Notes: generated by a model not told the origin, from the sequence alone. A DNA stretch of 41,160 nt from Anaerolineae bacterium (GCA_026645815.1 JAPKMR010000034.1:1-41160), one strand, 5' to 3'. Counted from the stretch's first letter, positions 16,720 through 25,603 are shown. Translations and numbers: made by a program.

Positions 16720-17241
16720 ATGAGTGACGACATGCCGGTTCAGAATAACGAGAAACGCCAGCACCTGGCTTGGGGTGTAGTCTTAGTCGGTGTTGGGCTT
16801 TGGATGCTGGTGAGCAATATCACGGGTTGGGATTTGGGTTCAGCGTTTCCATTAGGGCTTGGATTGCTCTTTCTGGTATGGGGCAGCACTGCCCGCAAAC
16901 CAGGGTTGCTGATTCCTGGCGGCATTCTCAGCGGTATCGGTCTGGGGGCGTTGTTGCTCGATGGTCCCTTTCGTGCATTGGAAGGTGACGCGGAGGGTGG
17001 AGTCTTCATGCTGAGCTTTGCGCTGGGGTGGGCGCTCATCACGTTGACTTCCGCGCTATTTGTCCGCAAGGTTGCGTGGTGGCCCCTCATTCCCGGTGGA
17101 ATCATGGCCTTCATCGGCGCCCTGCTGCTTATTGGCGGACCGGCGCTGGAGGTACTGGCTTACCTGGGTCAGGGTTGGCCCATCGTGTTGATTGCTGTGG
17201 GTTTGTACCTGATTCTCTGGCGTAAAGGCTTGCAGGAATAA
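16720..17241 (+). CDS. Small polytopic membrane protein, DUF5668/LiaF-N-like
   Basis: The 173-residue protein has about seven short hydrophobic segments in repeated hairpins, such as LAWGVVLVGVGLWMLVSNI, FPLGLGLLFLVWG and WPLIPGGIMAFIGALLLIGG. This is the pattern of the DUF5668 and LiaF N-terminal membrane region. The soluble C-terminal domain of LiaF is missing. The ATG at 16720 has GGGAGG at the right distance; a TTG and ATG just before it are too close. Its place right behind a kinase/regulator pair mirrors liaF in LiaFSR systems, but the identification rests on topology and context only. Confidence 0.6.
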   Translation: MSDDMPVQNNEKRQHLAWGVVLVGVGLWMLVSNITGWDLGSAFPLGLGLLFLVWGSTARKPGLLIPGGILSGIGLGALLLDGPFRALEGDAEGGVFMLSFALGWALITLTSALFVRKVAWWPLIPGGIMAFIGALLLIGGPALEVLAYLGQGWPIVLIAVGLYLILWRKGLQE

Positions 17242-17292
17242 TGCGTTGGTACGGTATTCAAACTGGATAGTTAAGAGTGACGTAAAGGAAAA

Positions 17293-18792
17293 ATGGGAAT
17301 GTTAACCAAAATACAGACTTCAACTGCGGTGCGTGTGGCTTTGGGGGTGATTCTCTCGGCGTTGAGTGCAGGATTGCTAATTCTAGCGTTCCCGCCCTTC
17401 AATCTGTGGTTTCTCGCCTGGTTTAGCTTTGTGCCGTATTTGCTGGCGCAATACCGTTTCATGCCGCCCAAACTAGCCTCTTTCGCCTCGGCGGTCTTCA
17501 ACGGCTTATGGCTGTGGGGATATTTGGGCCCTGTTTTCGGCGGCACGGGTAGCTTTATGGAATACTTGCCGTTGATTGTGGCGGGTATCTCGTTGCTCAC
17601 GGATAGCGGCAGTCGTCGCTTTCACGCGCGCACGGGCTTCCAGTGGTTTGTGCCGCAGAATCTGGTCTCGTGGGTGGGCATCGAAATGATCCGCATCTTC
17701 ATCCCCATCGCCGGGACATGGGGCTTTGTGGCATACACGCTGCACAGCCAGCCCTGGCTGATTCAACCGGCAAGTATCTTCGGTATTTTTGGCGTGAGCG
17801 CACTCGTCATTCTGGTCAACTACACGCTGGGCTTGGGCGCAATTCGTCTGTTGGACCGGTGGTGGTCGCTGGAATCGGATATGCCCACGCCCACATCACG
17901 TCTCGCACAACGGTGGTTGATGATTGCTGGTGTGACGGTGGTGGTTTGGGTTGGTTTGAGCCTGGTGTTGTACTTCATGCCAGTCGGAACAACCGTGCGT
18001 GTGGCGGCAATTCAACCGGATGCTTCACCCATCATCTCGGCTAATACCGGACGTGAGGAACTCGTGGCACAGCTCCACGCGCGGATGGTGGAACAGACGC
18101 GCGAGGCTGCGGCCCAAGGCGCCAGAATCGTCGTCTGGCCCGAGGGTGCCCTGCAATACGATCCGCAGGTGCAGGATCCCTTGGGACTGGTGGCTTTGGC
18201 TCGCGAGACAGGCGTTTATCTGGTTATCGGTTATGTGGTGGATGTGACAGAAGATATCTTCCGCAATGAGGCAACCGTCATCAGCCCCGCGGGGGATTTC
18301 ATGGGTGTTTTTGGCAAGGATCACCCGGTAGTTTTCGGCGGCGAAACCAGCCCTACCCGCGGCACGTATCCCGTATATGAGACGCCCATGGGAGTGCTGG
18401 GAACGATTATCTGCTACGACCTCGATTTCACCGATACGGCGCGGAAACTGGCGCGGCAGGGAGCGCAGATTATTGCCGTGCCTTCCAACGATTGGCCCGG
18501 CATTGCCTACAAGCATTATACGCATGTGGTTTTTCGCGCGGTCGAGAACCGTGCCGCGATGATAAAGTCCGATGGGGGCTACGATTCCGCAGTGGTGGAT
18601 CCACACGGGCGCGTGCTGGCACTGGCGATTTCCCCGGAGGGCGGCGAGGCAACGTTGGTGGCTGATGTGCCGGTGGGCAGCGGGAAGACGATTGCGACAC
18701 GGTTGGGCGATTGGTTTGGCTGGCTCTGTCTGGCGGGCATGGCATTCTTTATCTTCGGCGAGAAAGCGCTGGTGCGTCGCGTGGCGGCGTGA
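17293..18792 (+). CDS. lnt: Apolipoprotein N-acyltransferase-like membrane nitrilase
   Basis: In the 499-residue protein, residues 10-230 hold about seven membrane helices, with the LAFPPFNLWFLAWFSFVPYL start typical of Lnt. Residues about 235-460 form a carbon-nitrogen hydrolase domain. The Glu-Lys-Cys triad is visible: E284 in VWPEGAL, K342 in FGKDHPV and C374 in TIICYDLDF. A final membrane helix precedes the C-terminus. Lnt adds the third acyl chain to lipoproteins on the outer face of the cytoplasmic membrane. The ATG follows AAAGGAAAA. An ABC exporter operon starts 14 bases downstream. An Lnt-like amidase with another substrate is the main alternative. Confidence 0.83.
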   Translation: MGMLTKIQTSTAVRVALGVILSALSAGLLILAFPPFNLWFLAWFSFVPYLLAQYRFMPPKLASFASAVFNGLWLWGYLGPVFGGTGSFMEYLPLIVAGISLLTDSGSRRFHARTGFQWFVPQNLVSWVGIEMIRIFIPIAGTWGFVAYTLHSQPWLIQPASIFGIFGVSALVILVNYTLGLGAIRLLDRWWSLESDMPTPTSRLAQRWLMIAGVTVVVWVGLSLVLYFMPVGTTVRVAAIQPDASPIISANTGREELVAQLHARMVEQTREAAAQGARIVVWPEGALQYDPQVQDPLGLVALARETGVYLVIGYVVDVTEDIFRNEATVISPAGDFMGVFGKDHPVVFGGETSPTRGTYPVYETPMGVLGTIICYDLDFTDTARKLARQGAQIIAVPSNDWPGIAYKHYTHVVFRAVENRAAMIKSDGGYDSAVVDPHGRVLALAISPEGGEATLVADVPVGSGKTIATRLGDWFGWLCLAGMAFFIFGEKALVRRVAA

Positions 18793-18806
18793 ACGGGAGG
18801 ATTGGA

Positions 18807-19769
18807 GTGAACGAAACTGCCGTTATTCACACTTCTGGATTGAGCAAGACCTATGATGGCGTTGAGGCGCTCAAACCTCTGGACCTGACTGTGAGGGCCA
18901 ACTCCATCTTCGGTTTTCTGGGACCCAATGGCGCGGGCAAGACGACGACGATGAAGCTGCTATTGGGGCTGATTCGGCCCACGAGCGGTAGCGCGACGAT
19001 CTTCGGCATGGATAGCGTGCGCCAAAGCCCTGATATTCGCGCGCGCATTGGCTATCTGCCGCAGGAACCGTGCTTCTATGAGCAGCATACCGTCTGGGAA
19101 ACGTTGGATTTCACGGCACGCTTCTTCTTCAAAGGGCCGGAGCGGGCTATTCGTCAGCGCATCGAAGAGATGTTGGACCTGGTTGGGTTGGAAGGCAAAG
19201 CGGAGCGTACAGTCAAGACGCTTTCGGGTGGTGAACGACAGCGACTGGGCATCGCGCAGGCTCAGGTAAATTATCCTGACCTGTTGATTCTCGATGAACC
19301 GGCAGCATCGCTCGATCCCTTAGGTCGCCGCGATGTGTTGGAGGTCCTATCTCGCTTGCGTAAGCACACGACCGTGTTCTATTCCACACACATCCTCGAT
19401 GACGTGCAGAAGGTGAGCGATACCGTGGCGATCCTCAATCACGGCGTGCTGGCAGCCTACGGCCCCATAGAGACGTTACTGGCAGGCAGCAGTGGTGTGG
19501 TTTACACCGTGACCCTTAAAGGCTCAACCGAACCGGCGCGTGCGCGCATTGCAGCTTTGCCCTGGGTGCGGGATTTACAGGCGAGCGAACGCGAGGGTCA
19601 GAGCGCCTGGACTGTGGTTGTGAGCGATGAGGCTGTTGCTGAGCAACAACTTCTACGGGCGATTTTAGCGGATACTGACCTGGTTGTGACCGGTTTCGGT
19701 CGCAAGCGTTATGAGTTGGAGGAGATCTTTACCAACATTGTCGAGGGGGGAGCGCATGGCGGGAAATAG
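18807..19769 (+). CDS. ABC transporter ATP-binding protein (ABC-2 exporter type)
   Basis: This 320-residue ATPase has Walker A GPNGAGKTTT, Q-loop YLPQEP, signature LSGGERQR, Walker B LLILDEPAASLDP and the switch histidine in YSTHILDD. A C-terminal domain of about 100 residues follows, as in drug and lipid exporters of the DrrA/NatA type. The GTG at 18807 is preceded by GGGAGG at six bases; longer upstream frames run inside lnt. The permease gene overlaps its last 14 bases. It is likely part of one message with lnt and the permease. Confidence 0.93.
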   Translation: MNETAVIHTSGLSKTYDGVEALKPLDLTVRANSIFGFLGPNGAGKTTTMKLLLGLIRPTSGSATIFGMDSVRQSPDIRARIGYLPQEPCFYEQHTVWETLDFTARFFFKGPERAIRQRIEEMLDLVGLEGKAERTVKTLSGGERQRLGIAQAQVNYPDLLILDEPAASLDPLGRRDVLEVLSRLRKHTTVFYSTHILDDVQKVSDTVAILNHGVLAAYGPIETLLAGSSGVVYTVTLKGSTEPARARIAALPWVRDLQASEREGQSAWTVVVSDEAVAEQQLLRAILADTDLVVTGFGRKRYELEEIFTNIVEGGAHGGK

Positions 19770-20550
19770 TGAATTCGAGCTGGTACAGGAGCGGGGTTGG
19801 CGCCGCGGCTTGCGCAACCTGATGCGACAGGGCTTTGCCAGCTGGTGGAAGACGAGCAGTTGGTGGGTGCAATCGTTGATTTGGGCTGGCATCATCAATT
19901 TCATCCTGGCGGGTGTGCTGTGGAGTACGCAGGGCTTCGATATGCAGGAGGCGCTATCATTTTACGCGATTTTCGCGGGACTGTTTCCGCCGATTGCCGT
20001 GATCATCATCATGCAGGATGTGGTGGTGGGTGAGAAACTCTCCGGCACCGCCGCCTGGGTGCTTTCCAAGCCAGCTTCTCGAACCGCCTTCATTCTCTCT
20101 AAACTCGCGCCCAATGCCGTGGGGGTAGCGGCAACGATGGTCCTCTTTCCGGGCATTCTGGCTTTTGTGCAGCTCATGCTGGCGGGAGCGCCGATTGCCT
20201 CCCCGCTGCACTTCCTGGCGGGTCTGGGCATCTTTGTGCTCAATCTCTGGTTCTACCTGACCTTGACGCTCATGCTGGGAGTGTTGACCAACAGCCGTGC
20301 TGCCGTTATCGCCATCCCCATGGCGTTCGCCTTTGGTCAACAGTATCTTCTCGCCATGGTGCCGGCACTTCGACACTTCCTGCCGTGGACGCTCTCTTTG
20401 CCACCTGGAGAGGCGTTCGGTGGGGCGATTGTTCCTTCGGTGATGGCAGGTGTTGCGCCTTTCTCCTGGGGACCGGTGGTTTTTGTGAGTGTTTGCATCA
20501 TTCTGTTCAGCATCGTATCTGTCTGGCGTTTTCAGAGCCAGGAATTATAA
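19756..20550 (+). CDS. ABC-2 type transporter permease
   Basis: A 264-residue membrane protein with about six helices, for example QSLIWAGIINFILAGVLW, FAGLFPPIAVIIIMQDVVVG and PVVFVSVCIILFSIVSVW. The stretch VVVGEKLSGTAAWVLSKPASR is the coupling-helix region typical of ABC-2 permeases. A single short permease paired with one ATPase would work as a homodimer. Its ATG overlaps the ATPase gene by 14 bases, implying translational coupling. The substrate is unknown; the neighbourhood suggests envelope-related export. Confidence 0.88.
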   Translation: MAGNSEFELVQERGWRRGLRNLMRQGFASWWKTSSWWVQSLIWAGIINFILAGVLWSTQGFDMQEALSFYAIFAGLFPPIAVIIIMQDVVVGEKLSGTAAWVLSKPASRTAFILSKLAPNAVGVAATMVLFPGILAFVQLMLAGAPIASPLHFLAGLGIFVLNLWFYLTLTLMLGVLTNSRAAVIAIPMAFAFGQQYLLAMVPALRHFLPWTLSLPPGEAFGGAIVPSVMAGVAPFSWGPVVFVSVCIILFSIVSVWRFQSQEL

Positions 20551-20577
20551 GTGCTTTTTCGAGACGGATGGCAGAAG

Positions 20578-21654
20578 ATGAATCAAAACGTGATTATCAG
20601 ACCAATTCGCGACGACGAGCAATCTGAGGCTAAGCGGGTGATGCGCCGGGCATTTTCGCCTCCCACCTGGTTGTTCTTTTCGTGGAGCAAGGATGTATTG
20701 GTGGCGGAGCATGAAGGGCGTATCGTGGGCGGCACCGTGCTAAAGACATTTACCTTGCCCAAGGGGCGCAAGGTGGGTTTTGTTTATTGGCTCTTTACCG
20801 ACCCTGAGGCACGCGGACTGGGCGCCGGACAGGGCTTGATTGAGGGGGCGTTGGATTTCTTTGCCGCGCAGGGCTGCGATGAGATCTCCGCCTGTGTTGA
20901 GGGCTACAATACGAGCTCCAGCAAGGTCTTCGCTACGCGCGGCTTTACGATCCTGTCTATGGGCGAACAATTGCGGCGTTACGGCTTGGGAGTGATTCCC
21001 TACTGGTGGCATTCATTCCACTTCATGGATGTGGGGCATTTCCTGTGGGTCAAACCTGGTGCAGAAAAACCTGATAGCCCTGGGTTGCAATGGTTCGGCA
21101 CCTGGCTTGTCAACGTGCTGTTGTTGTATTTATCTGTCTGGCGCTCCGGGGGTTGGGAACGCAGTGACTTGTGGACGATTCCTGCAGCATTTCTGGTGTT
21201 GTTTGGATTGCGTTCTCTGGCGATGTGGGGCACGGCACGCTTACAAGGGTTGGCGGTGCGTTTCCGTGCCTGGGAATCCAGTGTGACGTTGGTTGCGGCA
21301 ATTGCATTGCTTTTCGGTGGCTTCTTCCCGTTTCCGGGTAGTTTTTACCCCGTGGAGGAGCGCTGGCGTTACCGCGAACTCTTGCCCAAAATCGGACCGA
21401 TGGCGCTGGCAGGTACATTGGCATCCTTGTTGCTTGCCTGGGGCAGTTGGGCGGCGCTGCATTGGAATATGGCGCCTGGGTTTAGCTCACCGTTATCTGT
21501 CTTGTTAGCGCTCAGCCGCATATTAGCGGTATTGGAAACGGTTGTGGCTTTCTTCCCCCTGATCAGTTTCAACGGACGGCGGATTTGGGACTGGAATCGC
21601 CTCATCTGGGGAGTGCTGAGCCTGTCAGCGGTAGCGCTCATGTTTGTGAGCTAG
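20578..21654 (+). CDS. GNAT acetyltransferase fused to a degenerate site-2-protease-like membrane domain
   Basis: Residues about 5-145 are a GNAT domain, with the acetyl-CoA loop at FTDPEARGLGAGQGLIEGAL. Residues about 171-358 are hydrophobic, with about six helices. The layout of this part recalls M50/site-2 proteases: RFRAWESSVTL followed by FFPFPGSFYP, then GPMALAGTLASLLLAWG and finally FFPLISFNGRRIWDWN. In M50 enzymes HExxH and a DG motif hold zinc. Here the equivalents are SLAMWGTARL and NG, so a metal site is not expected. The ATG at 20578 begins at the conserved GNAT strand; a GTG at 20551 would add nine residues. It lies between two ABC exporter sets. Confidence 0.65.
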   Translation: MNQNVIIRPIRDDEQSEAKRVMRRAFSPPTWLFFSWSKDVLVAEHEGRIVGGTVLKTFTLPKGRKVGFVYWLFTDPEARGLGAGQGLIEGALDFFAAQGCDEISACVEGYNTSSSKVFATRGFTILSMGEQLRRYGLGVIPYWWHSFHFMDVGHFLWVKPGAEKPDSPGLQWFGTWLVNVLLLYLSVWRSGGWERSDLWTIPAAFLVLFGLRSLAMWGTARLQGLAVRFRAWESSVTLVAAIALLFGGFFPFPGSFYPVEERWRYRELLPKIGPMALAGTLASLLLAWGSWAALHWNMAPGFSSPLSVLLALSRILAVLETVVAFFPLISFNGRRIWDWNRLIWGVLSLSAVALMFVS

Positions 21655-21666
21655 CTCTTCTATAGG

Positions 21667-21685
21667 TTCTTCGCGCCGCGAAGAA
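21667..21685 (+). terminator. Short perfect hairpin after the GNAT-membrane gene
   Basis: TTCTTCGCG and CGCGAAGAA pair around a single central base (effectively a 6-bp stem with a 7-base loop). No U-tract follows, so it may be an attenuating hairpin or an RNA-end stabiliser rather than a full terminator. Confidence 0.3.
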
Positions 21686-21739
21686 TGAGAATGGTTGAAC
21701 CAACTTTAATCTCTGAATTGCAATTTTGAGGAGTGAACT

Positions 21740-22687
21740 ATGGCTCTGGTCGAAGTGAACAATCTGGTAAAGCGTTATACATCAACAGGACCGAATGCAG
21801 TAGATGCCGTCTCGTTCGAAATTCACGAAGGGGAGGTGTTTAGTTTGCTCGGTCCCAATGGGGCGGGTAAGACGACCACGATCTCCATGATCAGCACGTT
21901 GCTTACGCCAACTTCTGGTAACATCGTTGTGGATGGGCACGATGTGCAGCGCGAACCCATGGCAGTGCGTGAGTGCATTGGCGTCGCACCGCAGGACCTG
22001 GCGCTCTATCATGACCTTAGCGCTGAAGAGAATCTGCGCTTCTGGGGTGAGATGCGTGGTCTAGGGGGTACGGAGCTCAAGCGCGAGATTGCCGAGAAAC
22101 TGGCATTGATGGACCTGACTGACCGGGCAAAGGCGCGCGTGAAGACCTTCTCCGGCGGTATGAAGCGGCGCCTGAATCTCGCCGTGGGGCTTCTGGGCAA
22201 TCCCAGATTGGTAATGCTGGATGAGCCGACGGTTGCTATTGACCCACAGAGCCGGCGCTATATTCTGGATTACGTCAAGCAGATGAATGCCGGTGGGGCG
22301 ACCGTGCTCTATACCACGCACTATATGGAAGAGGCGCAGGAACTGAGCCATCGCATTGGCATTATGGATCACGGCAAGCTGATCGCGCTCGGGACCCTGG
22401 ATGAACTCACGCAACAGGTGGGAGAGCACGAGACGCTCATCCTTAAGCTGCACCAGGAGGGCGGCGGTGCGACATTGGCAGAGGCGCTGACCGGCTGTGA
22501 GGACGTACTTCAGGCGAGTGCGAGTAACGGTGAAGTCACGCTCAATGTAGGCTCGGCGCAGGCAGTACTGCCGCTGGCGCTGGCAAAAGCGGCGAGCTTG
22601 GGGCTGAGCATTCGCACCGTGGATATTCGTGAACCTAATCTGGAAACGGTATTCTTGCACCTTACTGGGCGAGCGCTGCGGGATTGA
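21740..22687 (+). CDS. ABC transporter ATP-binding protein, DrrA-like
   Basis: In this 315-residue ATPase the order of motifs is Walker A GPNGAGKTTT, Q-loop GVAPQDLALY, signature FSGGMKRRLNLA, Walker B LVMLDEPTVAIDP and switch histidine YTTHYMEEA. The C-terminal extension ends with VDIREPNLETVFLHLTGRALRD, the standard tail of DrrA-family exporters. AGGAG lies before the ATG. Two permease genes follow and probably form the heterodimeric membrane part of this transporter. The substrate is unknown; relatives export drugs, lipids or glycolipids. Confidence 0.94.
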   Translation: MALVEVNNLVKRYTSTGPNAVDAVSFEIHEGEVFSLLGPNGAGKTTTISMISTLLTPTSGNIVVDGHDVQREPMAVRECIGVAPQDLALYHDLSAEENLRFWGEMRGLGGTELKREIAEKLALMDLTDRAKARVKTFSGGMKRRLNLAVGLLGNPRLVMLDEPTVAIDPQSRRYILDYVKQMNAGGATVLYTTHYMEEAQELSHRIGIMDHGKLIALGTLDELTQQVGEHETLILKLHQEGGGATLAEALTGCEDVLQASASNGEVTLNVGSAQAVLPLALAKAASLGLSIRTVDIREPNLETVFLHLTGRALRD

Positions 22688-22777
22688 TGAATGGGGAACT
22701 TGGGGGCAGGCGTAGCCTCCTACCCAAGACGCTCTTTCTTCTTTCTGTGGTGAATATTGCGTAGGAGCCTTTATGCT

Positions 22778-24124
22778 ATGAAGAAATTATGGATACTTGC
22801 ATTGAAGGAAGTGCGATTGGCATTCCGCGATGTGGGAATGCTGGTCACGATGTTGGCGACGCCATTGCTGCTCACACTGGCGATTGGCGCAGCATTTGGG
22901 GGCAGCAGTGGGGGAAATCTCTCCGATGTGCCGGTCTTGCTGCTCAATCACGATAATGGCACGCTCTCGCAGGCCCTGGTGGATGTCTTCAACTCCGAGA
23001 GCGTCAAAGGATTGATTGCCCTTGAGCAGGTGAGCGATGAATCTGCCGCACGAGCGCGCGTGGATCGGGATGAAGTCGCGGTTCTCATCATCATCCCTGC
23101 GGATTTTAGCGCACGTGTTTTCCCTGAAGGGGCGCAAGTGCAACAGACTGTCGGTCTCGACCTGACGGCGATGGATGAGGCAGACTATCAAGCTCTGACT
23201 AACGAACAGAAGATGGGGATCGGGCGCGTTTTCGCTCCCTCGCAGGGGCAGGCTGCTACCGACGCTGTAAGCATCGAGCTCTACGCCAGCCCCGATTGGC
23301 GCATCAGCACCGCTATCGTCAAGAGCGTGGTAACGCAGGGCATCGAGGTTATGAATATCCAGCTTCGGGGAATGATGGCGATTATGACGCGCCTGGTGAT
23401 AGCCCAAATGTCGGGTGGTGCGAATCCGGAATCGCTGTTATCTGCCGGCACATTTGCTGCTATGCCTTCGGGAAATCCGCAAGCGAGCGACCTGCCGGTG
23501 CGTTTGACCGTTACCGCGCCCGGTGGTCGTAGCTTCAACTGGCTTGATTATTCTTCTGCCAGCCTTGCGATCATCTTTTTGATGTTCGCCGTGACCTCGG
23601 GTGGGCGGACGTTGTTGGCAGAGCGCGAATGGGGGACGTTGCCACGGCTCTTGATTACGCCTACGGCGCCCCTTGCCGTGTTGGTGGGGAAGATGGCGGG
23701 CATCGTGTTGACCGGCTTGTTACAGGTCACGGTTCTGTGGGGAGCGACCAGCTTGCTTGGCGCCTATTGGGGCAATCCACTGCTGGTGCCACTCGCTTTG
23801 CTCGTGTTGGTTATATGCGCTACTGGCGTCGGAGCGGTCGTTTCAGCATGGGCGCAGACGGCAGGACAGGCGGGCGCTATCGGTACTGCTGTCACCCTGG
23901 TTGGCTCGGCCATCTCCGGAAGCTTTTTCCCGCGCATGAATTTGCCTGCATGGGTACAGCAGCTCAGCCTGGTTACCCCACAAGCCTGGGGGATTGAAAT
24001 CTTCTCAGAGTTGCAGAGCGGGGGCGGGTTGGCAGATTTGCTGCCTTTGCTGGGAGGAGCGTTATTGCTCACAGCAGTCTACTATGCCCTGGCGCTGGTG
24101 GGCTTCAGGCGACAGTTCAGATAG
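22778..24124 (+). CDS. ABC-2 type permease with large extracytoplasmic domain
   Basis: In this 448-residue protein, membrane helix 1 (about 20-45) is followed by some 210 residues of soluble sequence with VPVLLLNHDNGTLSQALVDVF, the typical outside domain of YhgE/ABC2_membrane_3 permeases. Five further helices lie between about 255 and 445, with the conserved ABC-2 region TLLAEREWGTLPRLLITP. The ATG at 22778 is preferred over a TTG 21 bases earlier; AGGAG lies ten bases upstream. It is likely the partner of the next permease in one heterodimer. Confidence 0.9.
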   Translation: MKKLWILALKEVRLAFRDVGMLVTMLATPLLLTLAIGAAFGGSSGGNLSDVPVLLLNHDNGTLSQALVDVFNSESVKGLIALEQVSDESAARARVDRDEVAVLIIIPADFSARVFPEGAQVQQTVGLDLTAMDEADYQALTNEQKMGIGRVFAPSQGQAATDAVSIELYASPDWRISTAIVKSVVTQGIEVMNIQLRGMMAIMTRLVIAQMSGGANPESLLSAGTFAAMPSGNPQASDLPVRLTVTAPGGRSFNWLDYSSASLAIIFLMFAVTSGGRTLLAEREWGTLPRLLITPTAPLAVLVGKMAGIVLTGLLQVTVLWGATSLLGAYWGNPLLVPLALLVLVICATGVGAVVSAWAQTAGQAGAIGTAVTLVGSAISGSFFPRMNLPAWVQQLSLVTPQAWGIEIFSELQSGGGLADLLPLLGGALLLTAVYYALALVGFRRQFR

Positions 24125-24182
24125 GTCAGGTGTTACGCTTTCGAGCGTTTAATTCCTGATGAATGTAGGTTGGAGGAACAGA

Positions 24183-25391
24183 ATGCAACGTTTACGCGCC
24201 ATGATTCGAAACGAATTTTTACTGGAGTTCACCTCTCCGATTTCGTTATTTTTCTTCCTGGTGCTCCCTCTTTTGTTCACGGCGGCGGTAGGTGCGGGCC
24301 TGGGCGGTATGATGAACCAGGAAGGTGAGACGCCTCAGGAGGTGCGCATCCCGCTGTATGTACAGACTCAAGATCAGGGTCCCCTGGTCGAGGCGCTGCT
24401 GGCAGTATTGCCGGAGGCAAATCTGCAACCGGAGTTGGTTGAGATGTTGCCGGAAGAGGCATTCGGTCTGGAGATTCCGGCGTATTTTTCTGCTGCCTTG
24501 CTCAATGGCGATATGGTTACACTCACCTTGCATACACTCCCTGATAATAGCTCTAGTTTTGCCGTAGAGCAGGCTGTGCGCGCGGCGCAGGGGCGTGTGG
24601 GTGGCTCGGCGCTGGTAGCGCAGATGGGATTGGAACAGGCGCGCCAGGCGGGGGTCGTGAGCACGCCAGAGGAAGAGACGGAGTTCTTCCGTGAGGTGCT
24701 AACCGAGGTGCTGGCAACCGCACAGCAACCCCCTGCGACGGCGCAGGTGCACTGGGCTGAAGGCGCGACCATCACCGACGATGCTAACGCTATGGCGACG
24801 AGCGCCGAACAGGCTTCGGCTGGACAGCTCGTTACCTGGGTGCAAATCACGCTGCTGGGGGCGGCAGAAGTGCTGGTCAGCGAACGTCTCGGCGGTACCT
24901 TGCGCCGCATGCTGGTAACGCCTGCCTCGCGCTCTCTGGTGCTCCTCGGTAAATTGCTGGGGCGACTGGCGTTGGGTCTGCTGCAGATGACGATTTTGCT
25001 CGTTGGCGGGGCGTTGCTCTTTGGGGTGAATTGGGGACGCCATCCGCTGGCAGTTGCCCTGGTCTCGCTCGCCTTTGCTGGTGCCACCGTCTCCTTAGGC
25101 ATTCTGCTGGCTACCGTGGTCAAGACGCGCGGACAGGCGGGAAGCATCGTGGTAGGGCTTTCGATGGGTATGGCAGCGCTTGGTGGCGCGTGGTATCCGT
25201 TGGAGATCACTCCTCCGCTATACCGGCAGGTGGTGCAGGTCCTGCCTTCAACGTGGGCGATGCGCGCCTATACGGATTTGTTGGCGCGGGGCGCAAACCT
25301 GGTTGAGGTGTTGCCTTATGTGGGCATTTTGCTGGGCTTCGCGCTGGTCTTTTTGGGCGTGGGCATGTGGCGCTTCCGGCGCTACGAGTGA
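24183..25391 (+). CDS. ABC-2 type permease, second subunit
   Basis: A 402-residue permease with the same plan as its upstream neighbour: one N-terminal helix (FFLVLPLLFTAAVGAGLGG), a soluble outside domain to about residue 210, and five C-terminal helices. The ABC-2 signature LVSERLGGTLRRMLVTPASR precedes the cytoplasmic turn. The ATG at 24183 has GGAGG six bases upstream, a better site than the ATG at 24159. It and the previous gene are diverged duplicates, arranged as a heterodimer with the ATPase at 21740. A 63-codon gene follows directly. Confidence 0.9.
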   Translation: MQRLRAMIRNEFLLEFTSPISLFFFLVLPLLFTAAVGAGLGGMMNQEGETPQEVRIPLYVQTQDQGPLVEALLAVLPEANLQPELVEMLPEEAFGLEIPAYFSAALLNGDMVTLTLHTLPDNSSSFAVEQAVRAAQGRVGGSALVAQMGLEQARQAGVVSTPEEETEFFREVLTEVLATAQQPPATAQVHWAEGATITDDANAMATSAEQASAGQLVTWVQITLLGAAEVLVSERLGGTLRRMLVTPASRSLVLLGKLLGRLALGLLQMTILLVGGALLFGVNWGRHPLAVALVSLAFAGATVSLGILLATVVKTRGQAGSIVVGLSMGMAALGGAWYPLEITPPLYRQVVQVLPSTWAMRAYTDLLARGANLVEVLPYVGILLGFALVFLGVGMWRFRRYE

Positions 25392-25392
25392 T

Positions 25393-25584
25393 ATGCTGCG
25401 GGATAGTCTCTCTCTGGCGTGGAACCTAGGCCTGGGCGCCCTGACGTTGGTTGCGGGTCTGGGGGCTTTGGGTGCGCTCTTCTCCGGCGAATGGTTCACG
25501 GCGTTTGCTATGGGTCTGGTTTCTATCCTGGTAGGATGGGCGCTGGCGCGCAGATTGCATGCCCGGCGTGGAAGCAGGTATTGA
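25393..25584 (+). CDS. Two-helix small membrane protein at the end of the ABC operon
   Basis: The 63-residue product starts one base after the permease stop. It has two hydrophobic helices (about 10-29 and 33-50) and a basic tail (RRLHARRGSRY) that would stay in the cytoplasm. No family was recognised. Its position and tight spacing argue for translation coupled to the permease, and it could be a small accessory subunit of the exporter. The terminator at 25604 follows 19 bases later. A chance open frame cannot be excluded. Confidence 0.5.
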   Translation: MLRDSLSLAWNLGLGALTLVAGLGALGALFSGEWFTAFAMGLVSILVGWALARRLHARRGSRY

Positions 25585-25603
25585 GCTCAAGGCTTGTGGG
25601 AGA

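Noticed and set aside
18025..18606. 193-codon frame antisense to lnt
   Set aside because: Overlaps the conserved nitrilase domain completely and has no start signals.
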